Assembly (NCBI GenBank): GCA_003640385.1
Contig: RCAB01000132.1
Location: forward strand, 78,397-142,396
Reading direction: 5' to 3'
From: Setaria digitata
Taxonomy: Eukaryota; Nematoda; Chromadorea; Rhabditida; Setariidae
DNA: 64,000 nucleotides
Below, in pieces: positions 62,194-64,000 of the stretch. The notes beneath the pieces were generated by a model, which saw only the letters and a list, made by a program, of their open reading frames with translations, had not been told where the DNA came from and searched no databases. The position numbers and the translations under genes were made by a program. Position 1 is the stretch's first letter. The number at the start of each line of letters is the position of its first letter.

Positions 62194-64000
62194 GTAAAGG
62201 ACATTTGTTTGCTTTGCTTGCTGGTCGAATCTCGGTAGAGTGTATAGCAATAAATGTAAATGATAGAATAAAATCAACAGATAAATAATAGCATAAAGAA
62301 ATGGAAATTCATAAGCTACTGTTTCTTAAAATCCGTAGAACGAAAAAAAACTCTAAAGCTTGGAGCAGTAGAAAACATCGCTTTAAAATCTAGAACAATC
62401 GAGTTCTGGAAGTGACAATTAGGTTTCTGCTGTTCGTCAGATCTCTCGAAATTCCTAAAAATTCCATTCTGTTTGGTGTGAATGTTGTGTGTGTTGCATA
62501 TTTTGTATATTATACATGTTGTTGAAACTGGTCAAACACATCCTGGGATAAGTTTTCCCATGATGTTAATCTATATCGAAAATAATCATAGATGTCAATA
62601 TTTTGTTGGAGTTTTTTTATAGTTATCAGCATTTTGTTAAGGCTTTTTTTTATCAGTGCTAATTGCAGTTCTTAATAATCTAATTAAAAAATTAAAAAGA
62701 AAAGTCGATGTTTATGTGGAAAAAAAGACGGAAAATAGAGTGATTTAAACTGAATGAAAAGTGTGGTTTCTGTTCCCGGTCATCAAAAGGTAAAACGAAA
62801 TTTGGACCTTTGAAAAAATGAATTCATTCATTTTGTTGCGGTCTGGTTTCTATTTAATTATATGTTTTATTTTTAGAAGGAATCAACATTTTGTGGTGGT
62901 TAAAATTGTAGCTGTTCACAACGAATATGTGAGGATAAAAATAGAACTCCTGTAGCATTTACTGTATTTTTGAACCGCCTTTAATCATTCTTCCTTTTTT
63001 ATTTCTTTTCTTTTGCAAGATAAACACTTTTTGCACTTAGATTTAAAAGAAGAGAAATTCTTTCGTTCTATAAATTCAGACAAGAAAATTGAGAAAAATT
63101 TTTCTGCGTAAATATTACCTATGTATCTTTTGTGCACTAAATGATAGCGACTACCAGTAATATTCTTTTATAATTTTTCATTTAAATATTCCTCTCTTTC
63201 AGGCGAAAGTCCATTATACAAAATATAATTTACAGATTTTTTTTAAGATTAAGAGTACATGCAAAATTACTAGTTATTGATTTTTTTTTATTTACTTATT
63301 TGTATCTTTTTGCGATGATTGGTGTTATTACGAGGTCATTTAATTAATTAATCATTTTCCTTTCCTTTACCTTTTCGTCCCTTCCCTCCGTTTCCTGTCT
63401 CATCCTTCCTATTAGGCTCTACCTTTTACAACAAGATTTCACTAAATAGGATGTTTCCATTACCATAGCATATTTTGTCTTACTTTTCAACTATTACACC
63501 GCACTTCTTTTCTGCTGCCACTTCTCATTCTCTTTTAATACAGTATATTTCATCCTAGCAATGCCTTTTTATACTGATTTTAGTCGTAAGATAGGCACAT
63601 TTCTGCTTCAGACACAGTTCCTCTCCGAAGGAAATCGCTTATGACGAATTGGTTTCATTTCATCTTAGTCAACAAAATTATTTAAGTTACAGTAAAGTTT
63701 CTGATTTTGATGTCATAGGCCAAAAAATGATATCCTAAAAATGAGTTGTTTTGACTGATTATTGTTGAATTCATCCCGTTCTGTCTTTTCATGACGAATG
63801 GATGGTTACATTTATTGGCTGTTGTTGGACGGAAATATTCTAGTGTTTCCCCGATTTACCTGAGACTTGAAACTTGCTATATGGTACAAAGTACAAAAAT
63901 ATGCAAGCAAATAAACAAGTAAATAAATAAATATATATGAATTTATTTAAATTTATTTATTTATTTATTCGTTTATTTATTTATTCGTTTATTTATTTAT
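62194..64000. other. Right-edge stretch, probably intron
   Basis: Follows the GTAAAG donor of the last visible exon of the right-hand gene. A CTCTCTTTCAG acceptor ends near 63203, but the open frame after it (AKVHYTKYNLQ) has no donor. I see no other exon. The final 95 bp is a TTTA-type tetranucleotide repeat. Confidence 0.45.
63905..64000. repeat. (AAAT/TTTA)n array at window end
   Basis: AAATAAATAAAT followed by TTTATTTATTTA with occasional CG-containing variants (TTCGTTTA). The change from A-rich to T-rich makes it an imperfect palindrome. Confidence 0.8.

Overview
This looks like draft nuclear DNA of a nematode, most likely a parasitic, filaria-like (clade III) species; the species cannot be fixed from sequence alone. 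Reasons: the DNA is very AT-rich, introns are long and T-tract-rich with short TTTTCAG/TTTTTAG acceptors, several first coding exons lie a few bases after a naked 3' splice site (as expected for spliced-leader trans-splicing), and the readable proteins resemble nematode families. No bacterial operons, tRNA or rRNA genes, CRISPR arrays or intact transposons were seen.

Three genes can be assembled exon by exon with every intron phase matching. (1) 8.25-14.7 kb, plus: dihydrolipoamide acetyltransferase, the E2 core of mitochondrial pyruvate dehydrogenase, 10 exons, 509 aa, with a badly eroded peripheral subunit-binding domain. (2) 17.7-20.2 kb, minus, convergent with E2: an 8-exon, 350-aa secreted protein whose segments resemble the NDNF family (fibronectin-III-like); this is hidden from ORF callers because every exon is under 60 codons. 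(3) 36-45.6 kb, plus: a Fos-family bZIP transcription factor (FOS-1-like) with two candidate alternative first exons, giving 552- and 369-aa forms. A fourth plus-strand gene starts at 50.9 kb and runs off the right edge; four phase-compatible exons are visible over 11 kb but the protein is not recognised.

The left 7.6 kb has several coding-like minus-strand segments that could not be joined into a gene. The 20.2-35.9 kb stretch is mostly noncoding, with T-tracts, purine-rich belts, microsatellites and a few orphan exon-like segments. Three single-N positions (6502, 11061, 30278) are each flanked by near-identical direct copies, the signature of overlapping contig ends that were not merged, so the true sequence is about 0.3 kb shorter.

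For the hunt, the best leads are a 36-bp, 16-nt-loop hairpin inside the first Fos intron (a possible miRNA precursor), the degenerate E3/E1-binding domain of the E2 chain, the cryptic NDNF-like gene, a 19-bp perfect foldback at 6.9 kb, and an inverted-plus-direct repeat structure at 55.5 kb.
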